DNA of 64,000 nucleotides. Origin: an uncultured Roseburia sp. (GTDB taxonomy: Bacteria > Bacillota > Clostridia > Lachnospirales > Lachnospiraceae). A program made the position numbers and the translations under genes. Positions 9,899 to 17,291 of the stretch are shown one piece after another. Below the pieces are notes generated by a model. The model did not search any database. It saw nothing but the letters and a program-made list of their open reading frames with translations, and was not told where the DNA came from. Location of the stretch: NCBI GenBank assembly GCA_900539115.1, contig UQAQ01000001.1:62001-126000 (forward strand), read 5' to 3'. Numbering within the stretch: the stretch's first letter is position 1; the number at the start of each line of letters is the position of its first letter.

Positions 9899-11956
9899 AT
9901 GAGTGGCTTACTTTCAAATAAAAATAAGCGGTTTTTAAAGAAGCGATTGAAATTCTGGTTGCAGTGTCTGACCCATCCGATCTTAAATGAGCATTTGATT
10001 GTCTTTGAGGCATTCAGCGGCAAACGATGCGGGGGAAATCTTCGTGCCATCTATGAAGAACTGATGGAAGATGAGAGATACCGCGATTTCCGCTTTGTAT
10101 GGATTGTCAATGATATAGAGGCTCATGCGGATCTTAAGGTGCGCCGTCATACACGTGTCGTAAAAAAGGATTCCCGCTCGGCATTTATCCTTTATGCGAA
10201 AGCAAAATACTGGTTTAACAATGTAGCACTGCCAAACTATTTGATTCCGCGTCCGCATCAGGTATATGTTGAAACGTGGCACGGAACGCCGTTAAAGCGT
10301 CTCGGAAATGATATTCAGTTTGAGGTGGATCCGAGACAGTCTTTGGCAGAAATGCACAAAAAATATTATATCAAGGGACGCAAGATGGATTATCTCATCT
10401 CGCCATCCCGTTTTTACAGCGAAAAGATGATTTCTTCGTTCCGTCTCGATAAGAGTCATAAAGAAGATATCATTTTGGAAACCGGTTATCCGCGAAACGA
10501 TGCGCTCTTTAAATTTACCGACGAAGATGTCAAACGCATCAAGGAAGAGGTCGGAGTGCCGGAAGACAAGAAAGTGATCCTGTACACACCGACTTGGCGC
10601 GACAACCAGTTTAAAAAGGGTGAAGGATTCCAATATAATACAGAACTTGATTTCAATAAACTGATGCAGCAGCTTGGCGACGAATATGTCCTTTTGTTCC
10701 GCGCTCACCATCAGATCGGATTCAAAGATGTGGCCAATGATGTGCCGGGTGTGATCGATGTAACGCTGGTGGATGATGTCAATGATCTGTATATTATCAG
10801 TGACCTTATGATCACGGACTATTCTTCGACGATGTTTGATTATGGCGATCTGAAGCGTCCGATGGTATTTTATATGTATGATCTCGACGAATATCAGGGC
10901 GAGATCCGCGATTTTTATTTTGATATCAACGAATTGCCGGGTCCGATCGTAAAGACACAGGATGACCTTGTGAAGGCAATTATAGACCAGTTTGCCAACT
11001 TCACATACGACGAGAAATACAAAGCATTTACGGAGAAGTTTAATTATCTTGATGATGCCCATGCGGCACGCCGTGTTATTGAAAAGACGATTAAGACAGA
11101 TCTTGGTCCGGCATTCCGCTTTTATAAATGGGTCATCCATACAAAGAATGTCATCCGCAAGAGTTTCCGTGACGGTTATATCGCATTTTCCGGTATGCTC
11201 CGCTGCATGGGACTTTGCCGGACGGAAAACAGCAAACTTTTGTATTCCTATAAAAACAAGCATAAGGGGCAGCGTTGTTTCCTTGTTGGAAATGGTCCGA
11301 GCATGCGTCTTTCGGATCTCGAAGGACTCCAGAAAAACGGCGAGATCACGTTTGGCTGCAATCTTGTGACGAAGGCATTTGAGCAGACGACCTGGCGTCC
11401 GGATTATTATTTCCTGATCGACCGCATCTGTGCGAAATTCCAGAGCGAGGAGATCAACGAGGCAATTGGAGATATTCCATTATTTACCAATATCACGACA
11501 TATAATATCTTCCGCGAGAAACCGAAAAATCCGGTTATTTTGTACAATATCGCAAAAGATAAGTACAAAGTAAAACGTTCTCCGCTGGCATATTATATCC
11601 CGTCCGGTTCGACGGTGATGTCATTGATGATTGAGATGGCGGTTTATATGGGATTTTCCGAGATTTATCTGATCGGCTGCGACTGTACCTCGACGTTTAC
11701 CGGAAATACGCATTTTATCAACGGTTATACGGATGACAAATTGAAGCAGCGTGATGCGAAGAAGATTGTGGATCGCATGCGCCGCCTTGGCATCCAGAGC
11801 GATGATTATGAGAAATATTTTCTGGATGGTTCGCTGAATGCGTACACGCTTTTAAAAGAGCATGCCATCAAACACCATGTGAAGATTTTCAACGCCACCC
11901 GCGGAGGGGCCTTGGAAGTGTTTGACCGCGTGAATCTGGATGATTTTGTAAAATAA
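9899..11956 (+). CDS. TagF-like polyol-phosphate transferase fused to an MptE/DUF115-like domain
   Basis: 685 residues in two parts. Residues about 20-385 are a CDP-glycerol/CDP-ribitol phosphotransferase of the TagF/TarL type with ETWHGTPLK (His near 128), LYTPTWRDNQF and ITDYSSTMFDYGDLKRP. Residues about 455-650 have FLVGNGPSMR, SGSTVMSLMIEMAVYMG and LIGCDC, which resemble the DUF115/MptE-like (PF01973) fold also seen in flagellin-glycosylation Maf proteins and in some sialyltransferase relatives. Polymer extension is probably the first activity; the second domain could add a pyrophosphate-linked or glycosyl group. ATG 9899 follows AATGGAGGA. It closes the operon. Confidence 0.82.
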   Translation: MSGLLSNKNKRFLKKRLKFWLQCLTHPILNEHLIVFEAFSGKRCGGNLRAIYEELMEDERYRDFRFVWIVNDIEAHADLKVRRHTRVVKKDSRSAFILYAKAKYWFNNVALPNYLIPRPHQVYVETWHGTPLKRLGNDIQFEVDPRQSLAEMHKKYYIKGRKMDYLISPSRFYSEKMISSFRLDKSHKEDIILETGYPRNDALFKFTDEDVKRIKEEVGVPEDKKVILYTPTWRDNQFKKGEGFQYNTELDFNKLMQQLGDEYVLLFRAHHQIGFKDVANDVPGVIDVTLVDDVNDLYIISDLMITDYSSTMFDYGDLKRPMVFYMYDLDEYQGEIRDFYFDINELPGPIVKTQDDLVKAIIDQFANFTYDEKYKAFTEKFNYLDDAHAARRVIEKTIKTDLGPAFRFYKWVIHTKNVIRKSFRDGYIAFSGMLRCMGLCRTENSKLLYSYKNKHKGQRCFLVGNGPSMRLSDLEGLQKNGEITFGCNLVTKAFEQTTWRPDYYFLIDRICAKFQSEEINEAIGDIPLFTNITTYNIFREKPKNPVILYNIAKDKYKVKRSPLAYYIPSGSTVMSLMIEMAVYMGFSEIYLIGCDCTSTFTGNTHFINGYTDDKLKQRDAKKIVDRMRRLGIQSDDYEKYFLDGSLNAYTLLKEHAIKHHVKIFNATRGGALEVFDRVNLDDFVK

Positions 11957-11967
11957 TAGCAGGAATG

Positions 11968-11987
11968 GGGCGCTGCGTGCAGCGCCC
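11968..11987 (+). terminator. GC-rich hairpin at the end of the wall-polymer operon
   Basis: A perfect 9-bp inverted repeat (GGGCGCTGC / GCAGCGCCC) separated by 2 nt starts 12 bp after the last operon gene. Only a short T-rich tract (GGTTTTGG) follows, so termination is plausible but not classical. Confidence 0.5.
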
Positions 11988-12066
11988 TGTAATGGTTTTG
12001 GAAAGCTGTGAGCTTGCGTGGCATGCGAGGTTCCGGGGCCCTGATGGCTTGAGGCGAGGTATTACG

Positions 12067-12114
12067 GGGAGTATTGCAGTGAGTGTTGCAGGGAGTATTG
12101 CGGGAAGTATTGCG
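12067..12114. repeat. Four tandem 12-bp repeats
   Basis: Four consecutive near-identical 12-mers, GGGAGTATTGCA, GTGAGTGTTGCA, GGGAGTATTGCG and GGAAGTATTGCG, lie in the non-coding stretch between the wall-polymer operon and the accessory genes. They sit inside a short open frame that lacks a ribosome binding site. Confidence 0.8.
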
Positions 12115-12150
12115 GGGTCAGGGGCGAAATCATTTATTGGAGCGAAAATT

Positions 12151-12393
12151 GACTTGAAAAATGGAAAATTCGTTTTAGGTCAAGGAAAAAAGAACTTGTT
12201 TTTGGTCTAGAAAGAGTTTTTTAAAGGTGGACCATAAAGCAACTTGTAAGAGTTTGGTCTAGCAAAGGATACTGGCTTTTCAGGTCAAATACAAGATGCA
12301 AAACGTATGACTCAAAGCAGGAAAGAGTCATGTGGGTCAAAAGAGTAGTATAAATTTGTTGGTCTAATCACTTGAAAAATTAAATTAGGTCAA
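12151..12393. repeat. Degenerate direct-repeat array, about 26-bp period, GGTC(A/T)A core
   Basis: The hexamer GGTC(A/T)A starts at 12178, 12204, 12256, 12283, 12335, 12361 and 12388. The intervals are 26, 52, 27, 52, 26 and 27, so all fall on one register of about 26 bp. The two skipped places carry weaker matches, GGTGGA at 12226 (4 bp off register) and GACTCA at 12309, and a further GACTTG lies at 12151. Sequences between the cores are AT-rich and not conserved. The array ends 19 bp before the Lar-like start codon. No open reading frame explains it because the period is not a multiple of three. Confidence 0.75.
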
Positions 12394-12411
12394 AAAGAAA
12401 GGAATAAGAAT

Positions 12412-12636
12412 ATGAATATCGAAGAAATGTTAGAGATCAGTGACTGTCCGCTGTGTGAGGGCGGCGCATTGTTGGAAGAAGAATGTGGCTGTGGTTATTA
12501 TGTGATGTGTCTGGAGTGCGGATGTCATTCGGTGACGATTGATTTCCACTCCGAGGATGAGCGGCTGGAGGCAGCGAAAAGAGCAGTGACACTCTGGAAT
12601 ACCGGCAAGGTGATTTCCAGCAGTCCGGGAGAATGA
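12412..12636 (+). CDS. Lar-like zinc-ribbon protein
   Basis: 74 residues with paired cysteines (CPLCEGG and later MCLECGCHS) and a C-terminal AVTLWNTG. This resembles the Lar family of small phage and chromosome proteins (CPFCGG...C..CG...A...WN), some of which alleviate restriction. A metal-binding fold is likely; function is not shown. Its start is preceded by AAAGGAA. It is followed after 1 bp by the PHP gene, so the two are probably co-translated. The GGTC(A/T)A array lies immediately upstream. Confidence 0.6.
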   Translation: MNIEEMLEISDCPLCEGGALLEEECGCGYYVMCLECGCHSVTIDFHSEDERLEAAKRAVTLWNTGKVISSSPGE

Positions 12637-12637
12637 T

Positions 12638-13426
12638 ATGGCAAGGGTAGATGGTCATATTCATATTGAGCGGGGAGATTACTCGCTAGAATGGATCCAA
12701 CAATTTGTAGACAAGGCAGTAGAGACGCAGATGGATGAAATCCGCTTGCTCGAACACTGCTACATATTTGAAGAATTTAGACCAATGTATCATTCTGTAT
12801 GTGCACACAGTAAGTTTGTGGATGAGTGGTTTCAAAGAAAAGCCGGTAAGCATAAGCTGCCAGAGTATTTTAAACTGATTGAAAAAGTAAGAAATCAAAA
12901 ATATCCTGTTACGATAAAGTTTGGACTTGAAATATGTTACTTTAAAGAGCAGGAGGCATTTATTGAAAAAATCACGAAAAACAAAGGCTTTGATTTCTTG
13001 TTAGGGAGCGTTCATTTTGTGGATGATTTCGCCTTTGATCATAAGCCGGAACACTGGATTGGAATCGATGTCGATGCGATATACCGCACCTACTTTGAAG
13101 ATTCCATATTGCTGGCAAAAAGCAAATTGTTTGATGGAATTGGTCATCCGGATGCCATAAAATTGTTTGGTCACCGGCCTTCTTTTTCCCTTTCCGGTTA
13201 TTATGAAAGATTAGCAAAGGAACTTTCAAATAGTAATATGTATGCAGATCAAAACAGCGGGGCAGCCAGAAGATGTCCCGGAACTTCTTCTTTGGGAATG
13301 GAGCGCGAATTACTTCGGGCAATGAAGAAAAATTATGTGAAAATTATTACTTCATCGGATGCTCATTGTCCGGAAGACGTGGGCGACAAAATTCGGGACT
13401 TGGAAAATTGTGTTGTAAATGCTTAG
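12638..13426 (+). CDS. PHP-domain phosphoesterase, histidinol-phosphatase type
   Basis: 262 residues of the PHP family, which hydrolyse phosphate monoesters with a multinuclear metal site. Metal-ligand motifs are visible in order: DGHIHIE at the N-terminus, LLEHCY, GLEICY, LGSVHFVDD, IGHPDAIK and SSDAHCPEDVG at the C-terminus. These match HisK-type histidinol phosphatases, but no his genes are nearby, so the substrate may differ. The ATG lies 1 bp after the Lar-like stop. Confidence 0.85.
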   Translation: MARVDGHIHIERGDYSLEWIQQFVDKAVETQMDEIRLLEHCYIFEEFRPMYHSVCAHSKFVDEWFQRKAGKHKLPEYFKLIEKVRNQKYPVTIKFGLEICYFKEQEAFIEKITKNKGFDFLLGSVHFVDDFAFDHKPEHWIGIDVDAIYRTYFEDSILLAKSKLFDGIGHPDAIKLFGHRPSFSLSGYYERLAKELSNSNMYADQNSGAARRCPGTSSLGMERELLRAMKKNYVKIITSSDAHCPEDVGDKIRDLENCVVNA

Positions 13427-13458
13427 AAATGGAATTGGTTATGGAGGAGAGGAAATAT

Positions 13459-13881
13459 ATGGTGAGTAAAAATATGGAAAAAGATATTTGGAAAATTATG
13501 TATGACAAGGCAAGAGAAGTTCAAAATGAGAGAGAGATTTCTCCGTTCATTGAAGCAGGAGGTGTTGCGGCAGCGATATTAACAAAAAGTGGAAATATAT
13601 ATGTTGGTGTATGTATAGATACCGCGAGCACGTTAGGAATGTGTGCAGAAAGAAATGCGATTGCAAATATGATTACAAATGGAGAAAGTAAAATAGATAA
13701 AATGGTTGCGGTGGTTGAAGACGGCAGTGTGGGAGCACCATGTGGAGCATGCCGGGAATATATGATGCAGCTGGATAAAGAAAGTGGTGATATTGAGATT
13801 TTAATGGATTATGAAACAAGAAAAACGGTGAGATTAATTGAATTAATACCGGAGTGGTGGGGGCACAGCAGATTCAAATAA
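13459..13881 (+). CDS. Cytidine-deaminase-like zinc enzyme
   Basis: About 140 residues of the cytidine-deaminase fold. The zinc and catalytic motif is CAERNAI and the second zinc motif is PCGACRE; this three-cysteine arrangement is typical of small tetrameric CDAs and blasticidin-S deaminase relatives. ATG 13459 has GGAGAGG at 13445-13451; an in-frame ATG at 13441 would add six residues. The protein could act in pyrimidine salvage or detoxify a nucleoside antibiotic; the context does not decide. Confidence 0.85.
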   Translation: MVSKNMEKDIWKIMYDKAREVQNEREISPFIEAGGVAAAILTKSGNIYVGVCIDTASTLGMCAERNAIANMITNGESKIDKMVAVVEDGSVGAPCGACREYMMQLDKESGDIEILMDYETRKTVRLIELIPEWWGHSRFK

Positions 13882-13912
13882 TCTTCCGGTCTGAGAAGAA
13901 AAGGAGTAAAAT

Positions 13913-14245
13913 ATGGAATATTGTGGAATTATAGCATTGGTTTTGCTGCTTTGCTATTCAGCATATCCGGGAAAGGTAAAGCGGCTGGAAGCAAAAGTAA
14001 AACGATTGGAGAAAAAGCAGAAAGGAGATAATTATATGTCGCAGTTGATTGATGATCTTGTAGGTGAACAATGTACCATTAAGTCGGAAGCTATTCTGAA
14101 TTTCGCAGGAAAAACAGAATTATCCTGCACGATTTTGGATGCAGATGATGAATGGATGAAGATCTGTTATACGGATAAAAAGAATAAGCAGGTAACGAAA
14201 CTTTTACGAATTGAAGCGATTGACGAAATAGAAATCGAAGAGTGA
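13913..14245 (+). CDS. Small membrane-anchored protein with a possible second internal start
   Basis: 110 residues. An N-terminal hydrophobic segment (about 5-18) is followed by a short heptad-like Lys/Leu stretch (VKRLEAKVKRLEKK) and then a soluble beta-rich domain. An internal in-frame ATG at 14036 (residue 42) is preceded by AAAGGAG at 14021-14027, a better site than many in this window, so a soluble form of about 69 residues may also be made. I do not recognise a named family; the C-terminal domain has the length and pattern of a small Sm- or KOW-like barrel but this is only an impression. Confidence 0.65.
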   Translation: MEYCGIIALVLLLCYSAYPGKVKRLEAKVKRLEKKQKGDNYMSQLIDDLVGEQCTIKSEAILNFAGKTELSCTILDADDEWMKICYTDKKNKQVTKLLRIEAIDEIEIEE

Positions 14246-14252
14246 GTTCTAT

Positions 14253-14369
14253 TTTTCGGGAACAGTACTTCGACTCGGAAATCAGAATGTGATATTTGAC
14301 TTGGGTAATATTTTGGCACATTGTCATATGGGCATATATAGTTTGATTGAATTGAAAAAAGAAGTGTAA
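14253..14369 (+). pseudogene. Possible orphan C-terminal gene fragment
   Basis: An open stretch of about 38 codons ending in TAA at 14367-14369 reads with protein-like composition (NVIFDLGNILAHCHMGIYS) but has no start with a ribosome binding site. It may be the tail of a deleted gene or simply chance. No family recognised. Confidence 0.25.
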
Positions 14370-14394
14370 ATCGAAATTTGTGGAGGACCTTATC

Positions 14395-15009
14395 ATGAAA
14401 GTCATTTTTGTCAGGCATGGAAAAGATGACAATAAATACCGTGGCGGATGGAGTAAAATAGACTTAATCCCAGAAGGGATTGAACAAGCAAAGCAATTGG
14501 CCAATCATATGAAAGAAAACAGTCAGGAATATCACATTCAGCGGATTATTGCAAGTGATTTACCAAGAACCATATCCACTGCTCGTTTTATATCTGCTGA
14601 ATTAGGCTTACCAATCCAACAAGAGTATCGCCTGAGAGAAATGAATAATGGCGATTTAGCAGGTATGCTTAATGAGGAAGCTCTTAAGCAGTATCCTGGC
14701 CTCTTTTTTAGCTCATTAAAAATGGATGAAGCATACCCAAATGGAGAAAGCCCCAGTGATTTCTTTGCGCGAATTAGAAGCTGGTTTGATGAATTTGTTG
14801 AAAAAAGCAAAAATACGAATGATAATATTTTGATAGTAACTCACGGCGGAGTAATCAATATTATTTACCATCTGGTAAACGGAATAGAATGGAACAACCA
14901 AAGTCATATTTATAAGGTAGCGAATTGCAGTGTCCATGTTTTAGATATGGACACAATGAAATTTGAAGTTGAAAACAAAATCGATTTCTTGCTATCCGCA
15001 GTAAACTAA
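14395..15009 (+). CDS. Histidine phosphatase (phosphoglycerate-mutase-like)
   Basis: 204 residues of the histidine phosphatase superfamily. The catalytic phospho-acceptor is in FVRHGKDD near residue 8, the second conserved arginine in IIASDLPRTISTA, the proton-donor Glu region in LREMNNGDLAGML, and the second catalytic His in VTHGGVI. The substrate cannot be given: family members act on phosphoglycerate, alpha-ribazole phosphate, sugar phosphates and others. ATG 14395 follows GGAGG at 14382-14386. Confidence 0.87.
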   Translation: MKVIFVRHGKDDNKYRGGWSKIDLIPEGIEQAKQLANHMKENSQEYHIQRIIASDLPRTISTARFISAELGLPIQQEYRLREMNNGDLAGMLNEEALKQYPGLFFSSLKMDEAYPNGESPSDFFARIRSWFDEFVEKSKNTNDNILIVTHGGVINIIYHLVNGIEWNNQSHIYKVANCSVHVLDMDTMKFEVENKIDFLLSAVN

Positions 15010-15060
15010 AAAATTCAAGTTTGGAGAATTGAGAAAATCGGGATTTGATGGTGAGAAGAT

Positions 15061-16149
15061 ATGTCTTTAAATATGCGAAAGCATTACATTGATAATTTAA
15101 GATGGATTATACTTTTGATACTTATACCATATCATGCAGCAATGGCATGGAATTCATGGGGCGAACCGAATTATATTTACTTTGAAAATAATCGAGTAAT
15201 AAGTAGTATTATTGTATTTTTTGGTCCCTATTTTATGCCACTGTTATTTGTGTTGTCAGGTGTAAGTACGAAATTTGCATTGCGAAAGAGAACAAATAAG
15301 GAGTATTTGATTGAGAGAGTAAAAAGGTTACTTATCCCCCTTTTGTTTGGAACAATAGTTTTAATGCCGATTATGACATATATGGCAGATAAATTTAATT
15401 GTTCTTATAATGGTGGTTTGCTAAAACATTATGCTATATTTTTTACAAAATATACGGATTTGATAGGGGCAGATGGTGGCTTTTCGTTTGGACAGTTTTG
15501 GTTTTTGTTATATCTGCTGGTTATTTCGGTTGTAGGTATTTGTGTAATTACACTGTTGAATAAGATAATTGTTAAGTCGAAGCAAACGATTCCGTTCTGG
15601 ATGGTTTTAGTATTGGGTTTACCATTACCACTGCTAAGTGAACTGCTTTCTATAGGTGGGAAAAGCTTTGTGGAATATACATATCTATTTTTGATTGGTT
15701 ATTATGTATTTGCAGATGAAGAAGTAGTTGATAAAGCAGAGAAGAATAATTTATTATTGTTTGGTGTTGGACTAATAGCGACCATTTTGAATGTTTATCT
15801 TTTTGTTTGGTCAGATGTGGAATTGACATTTTTAAACATTATTACAAAATATGTTTCAGAGTGGATTATGGTAATTGCTTTAATAGGCTTAGCAAAAAGA
15901 TATTTAAATTTTGGAGGTAAAACTTCAGATTATATGAATAAAAGGTCATTTTTATTTTATATCTATCATTTTATCTGGGTTGTTCTGTTTCAGTACATAT
16001 TATATGGTTTTGTTGGAAATAAAACCGTTGTATTGTTTATTGGCTCGGTGCTAATGTCTTATTTGATGACATCTATTTGTTGCGAGATTAGTATCAGAGT
16101 ACCTGGTTTGTGTTTTCTGACAGGAACAAAATATACTGCAAATAAGTGA
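15061..16149 (+). CDS. Acyltransferase-3 family integral membrane protein
   Basis: 362 residues with about ten hydrophobic segments. The start (HYIDNLRWIILLILIPYHAA) has the conserved His of acyltransferase-3 proteins, which O-acylate sugars or lipids on the cell surface. It is notably AT-rich compared with the wall-polymer operon, suggesting separate acquisition. The start codon has only a weak GAGAAG site. A terminator follows at 16212-16246. Confidence 0.82.
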   Translation: MSLNMRKHYIDNLRWIILLILIPYHAAMAWNSWGEPNYIYFENNRVISSIIVFFGPYFMPLLFVLSGVSTKFALRKRTNKEYLIERVKRLLIPLLFGTIVLMPIMTYMADKFNCSYNGGLLKHYAIFFTKYTDLIGADGGFSFGQFWFLLYLLVISVVGICVITLLNKIIVKSKQTIPFWMVLVLGLPLPLLSELLSIGGKSFVEYTYLFLIGYYVFADEEVVDKAEKNNLLLFGVGLIATILNVYLFVWSDVELTFLNIITKYVSEWIMVIALIGLAKRYLNFGGKTSDYMNKRSFLFYIYHFIWVVLFQYILYGFVGNKTVVLFIGSVLMSYLMTSICCEISIRVPGLCFLTGTKYTANK

Positions 16150-16211
16150 TTGAACAGACCGTGAAATTCCAGTTTGTATGACTCGCAAACAATTTAATAA
16201 TCATTATACAC

Positions 16212-16246
16212 AGCACTTTAGCCAAAGGTTAAGGTGCTATTTTTTA
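16212..16246 (+). terminator. Rho-independent terminator after the acyltransferase gene
   Basis: AGCACTTTA pairs with TAAGGTGCT (one G-U pair) around a 9-nt loop and is followed by A and six T residues. Confidence 0.8.
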
Positions 16247-16265
16247 CCACAAAAGGAGGATTTGA

Positions 16266-16604
16266 ATGTCATATAAATTAAAACTTGTCTGCACGATTAC
16301 ATCCGCAGGAAAAACATCCTATACCAGTAAAAAATTGCGGAAAAATGATTGGTATAAGTATGAGGTTCAGGCATATCGTATCGTGGATGGGAAAAAAGTC
16401 GTTTTTGGACGTTCTTTACAGCTTCATGCGGCGACGAAGGGCAGCAAAAAATATGCAAATCCAGTGGCTGTACGCATTGCAGGAAGCAAAAAACGCACAT
16501 TGAAAGTGGGAAAAATCATAACCAAGAAGCCCGGACAAGCTACCGTTTATGTGGTTACGCAAAATGGTGTGATGGCTAAAATAAAGGTGAAGGTGAGGAA
16601 ATAG
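16266..16604 (+). CDS. Stand-alone tail fragment of a surface protein (Fn3/Ig-like)
   Basis: 112 residues that look like the end of a large Lachnospiraceae surface protein: an Fn3-like strand pattern (TSYTSKKLRKNDWYKYEVQ, VDGKKVVFG) followed by a short Lys-rich Ig-like repeat. There is no signal peptide, yet it has its own strong AAAGGAGG site at 16252-16259 and terminators on both sides. It is either a decayed adhesin that kept a start, or a small cytoplasmic protein. Confidence 0.5.
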   Translation: MSYKLKLVCTITSAGKTSYTSKKLRKNDWYKYEVQAYRIVDGKKVVFGRSLQLHAATKGSKKYANPVAVRIAGSKKRTLKVGKIITKKPGQATVYVVTQNGVMAKIKVKVRK

Positions 16605-16633
16605 ATAATAATTTTTTAGAAAATATAGTGACT

Positions 16634-16665
16634 AGGTGCAGGTTTTCTGCACCTTTTTGTTTTTT
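16634..16665 (+). terminator. Rho-independent terminator
   Basis: AGGTGCAG, loop GTTTT, CTGCACCT, then TTTTGTTTTTT. A textbook terminator that separates the fragment gene from the sigma-factor operon. Confidence 0.92.
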
Positions 16666-16744
16666 AAACCGACCAAATGTGATACTATTTTATCTAATAG
16701 TTGTAGTACTTAATTTCAAGGCTTTGGAAGAAAGGAATAACCCC

Positions 16745-17275
16745 ATGGATACGAAACTTGTGATACAAGCGAAAAAGCATGACAAAGAGGCCTTTGTGAA
16801 ACTGATTGAGGATAATCAAGCAAGTATGTATAAAGCCGCCATTGCCATTTTGCAAAATGACGAGGATGCTGCGGACGCGATACAGGAAACGATTCTTATC
16901 TGCTGGGAAAAGATTGGTTCTCTGCGACACGCCGGATATTTTAAAACGTGGCTGATGCGCATTTTAATTCATCAATGTTATGCGATTTATAATCAAAAGA
17001 AAAAAATGATTACAGCGGAAAAATTTCCGGATATCGAGGATCAATCTGAAGGATACGGAGAGATCGAGTGGCAGGAAATGTTACGTTATTTGAATAAAAA
17101 GCAGCGGATTGTTGTGGAACTTTATTATGGGCAGCAGTTTAAGGTGCGGGAAATTGCGGAGGCACTGCAGATTGGCCAAAGTGCAGTAAAAAGCAGGCTG
17201 CAGTCGGCAAGGAAAGCACTGGAAAAATATTATGATATCGGGAAAGAAACGTCGGCAGGTGTGGACGATTTATAA
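16745..17275 (+). CDS. ECF-type RNA polymerase sigma factor
   Basis: 176 residues with region 2 (KAAIAILQNDEDAADAIQET, then ICWEKIGSLRHAGYFKTWLMRI) and region 4 (LNKKQRIVVELYYGQQFKVR, then EIAEALQIGQSAVKSRLQSARK). It redirects RNA polymerase to a stress regulon. ATG 16745 is preceded by AAAGGAA at 16732-16738. The anti-sigma gene follows after 16 bp. The leader between the terminator and the start has AACCGACCAAATG, which might be an autoregulated ECF promoter but is not a firm match. Confidence 0.92.
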   Translation: MDTKLVIQAKKHDKEAFVKLIEDNQASMYKAAIAILQNDEDAADAIQETILICWEKIGSLRHAGYFKTWLMRILIHQCYAIYNQKKKMITAEKFPDIEDQSEGYGEIEWQEMLRYLNKKQRIVVELYYGQQFKVREIAEALQIGQSAVKSRLQSARKALEKYYDIGKETSAGVDDL

Positions 17276-17291
17276 AATGGAGGGATTCATT

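Noticed and set aside
11965..12210. Open frame of 81 codons over the 12-bp repeats (GSIAGSIAGS pattern)
   Set aside because: Its start lies in the operon's terminal hairpin with no ribosome binding site, and the Gly-Ser-Ile-Ala pattern is just the 12-bp repeat translated.
12151..12393. CRISPR array or plasmid iterons
   Set aside because: Only a hexamer is conserved, not a full repeat, no cas or rep gene is near, and linkers are too short for spacers.
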